Assembly: GCA_937127195.1 (NCBI GenBank)
Contig: CAKZLT010000366.1
Location: 1 to 5,630 of the forward strand
DNA length: 5,630 nt
Direction: 5' to 3'
Source of the DNA: an uncultured Saprospiraceae bacterium
GTDB taxonomy: Bacteria > Bacteroidota > Bacteroidia > Chitinophagales > Saprospiraceae
Shown: in pieces, positions 5,564 through 5,630 of the stretch
Numbering within the stretch: position 1 is the first letter of the stretch
Layout of the letters: the number at the start of each line of letters is the position of its first letter
The notes under the pieces: model-generated
What the model was told of the DNA's origin: nothing
The model's database searches: none
Seen by the model: only the letters and a program-made list of their open reading frames with translations
Made by a program: the position numbers and the translations under genes

Positions 5564-5630
5564 AGGGAGTAGGCAATAAATAACCTACCACAAAGAACGA
5601 CATTGTTTTTTATTTAGACAAGACAAAAAA
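5564..5630 (-). repeat. Right copy of long inverted repeat (pairs with 53-120), cut by window end
   Basis: This is the reverse complement of 53-120 with two substitutions and a one-base A-run difference, and it includes the same GTAGG/CCTAC hairpin. Similarity starts sharply at 5564: outside it, 5444-5563 shares nothing with the sequence inside the left copy. The match runs to the last base of the window, so the repeat probably continues beyond it, as the left copy does through 1-52. Confidence 0.85.

Noticed and set aside
1..5630. A composite transposon, CRISPR array, defence island or toxin-antitoxin pair
   Set aside because: There is no transposase, integrase, regularly spaced repeat array, restriction or toxin-antitoxin gene. 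The nuclease is an exported scavenging type without an immunity partner, and the terminal inverted repeats alone do not show a mobile unit.

Overview
This AT-rich window looks like chromosomal DNA of a member of the Bacteroidota. The support is a DUF1573 lipoprotein, a soluble TPR histidine kinase with a 'SHDLKEP' H-box, a short Cys-rich membrane protein of a type common in that phylum, starts without clear Shine-Dalgarno sequences, and a TAnnTTTG-type -7 element. A Saprospiria-like (Aureispira/Saprospira) source is my guess from the style of the genes and intergenic repeats; the sequence does not prove it.

Layout. Positions 1-914 hold no convincing gene. They contain the left copy of a long inverted repeat (53-120), several perfect palindromes, and a 131-bp element with 19-bp inverted ends (506-636). 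Next come a DUF1573 lipoprotein (915-1571, +), an 89-bp MITE-like insertion with an exact 8-bp target duplication directly after its stop codon (1572-1676), and a 737-residue cytoplasmic TPR histidine kinase (1804-4017, +). The kinase is bracketed by two direct copies of a 33-bp repeat (1735-1767 and 4096-4128). Convergent to it are two minus-strand genes: a small NqrM/DUF539-like Cys-rich membrane protein (4123-4347) and a membrane-anchored DNA/RNA non-specific endonuclease (4499-5443). A strong hairpin terminator and a probable promoter separate these two. The window closes with the inverted partner of the left-end repeat (5564-5630).

The four genes do not form an obvious pathway or operon. 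They look like independent units: envelope lipoprotein, orphan sensor kinase, small membrane factor and exported nuclease. I do not see a defence system, phage module or CRISPR array. The unusual content is the set of at least four non-coding repeat families in 5.6 kb: the window-end inverted repeat, the 131-bp element, the ISL3-like MITE and the 33-bp direct repeat. The MITE is the best supported, because its terminal inverted repeats and target duplication both abut exactly.
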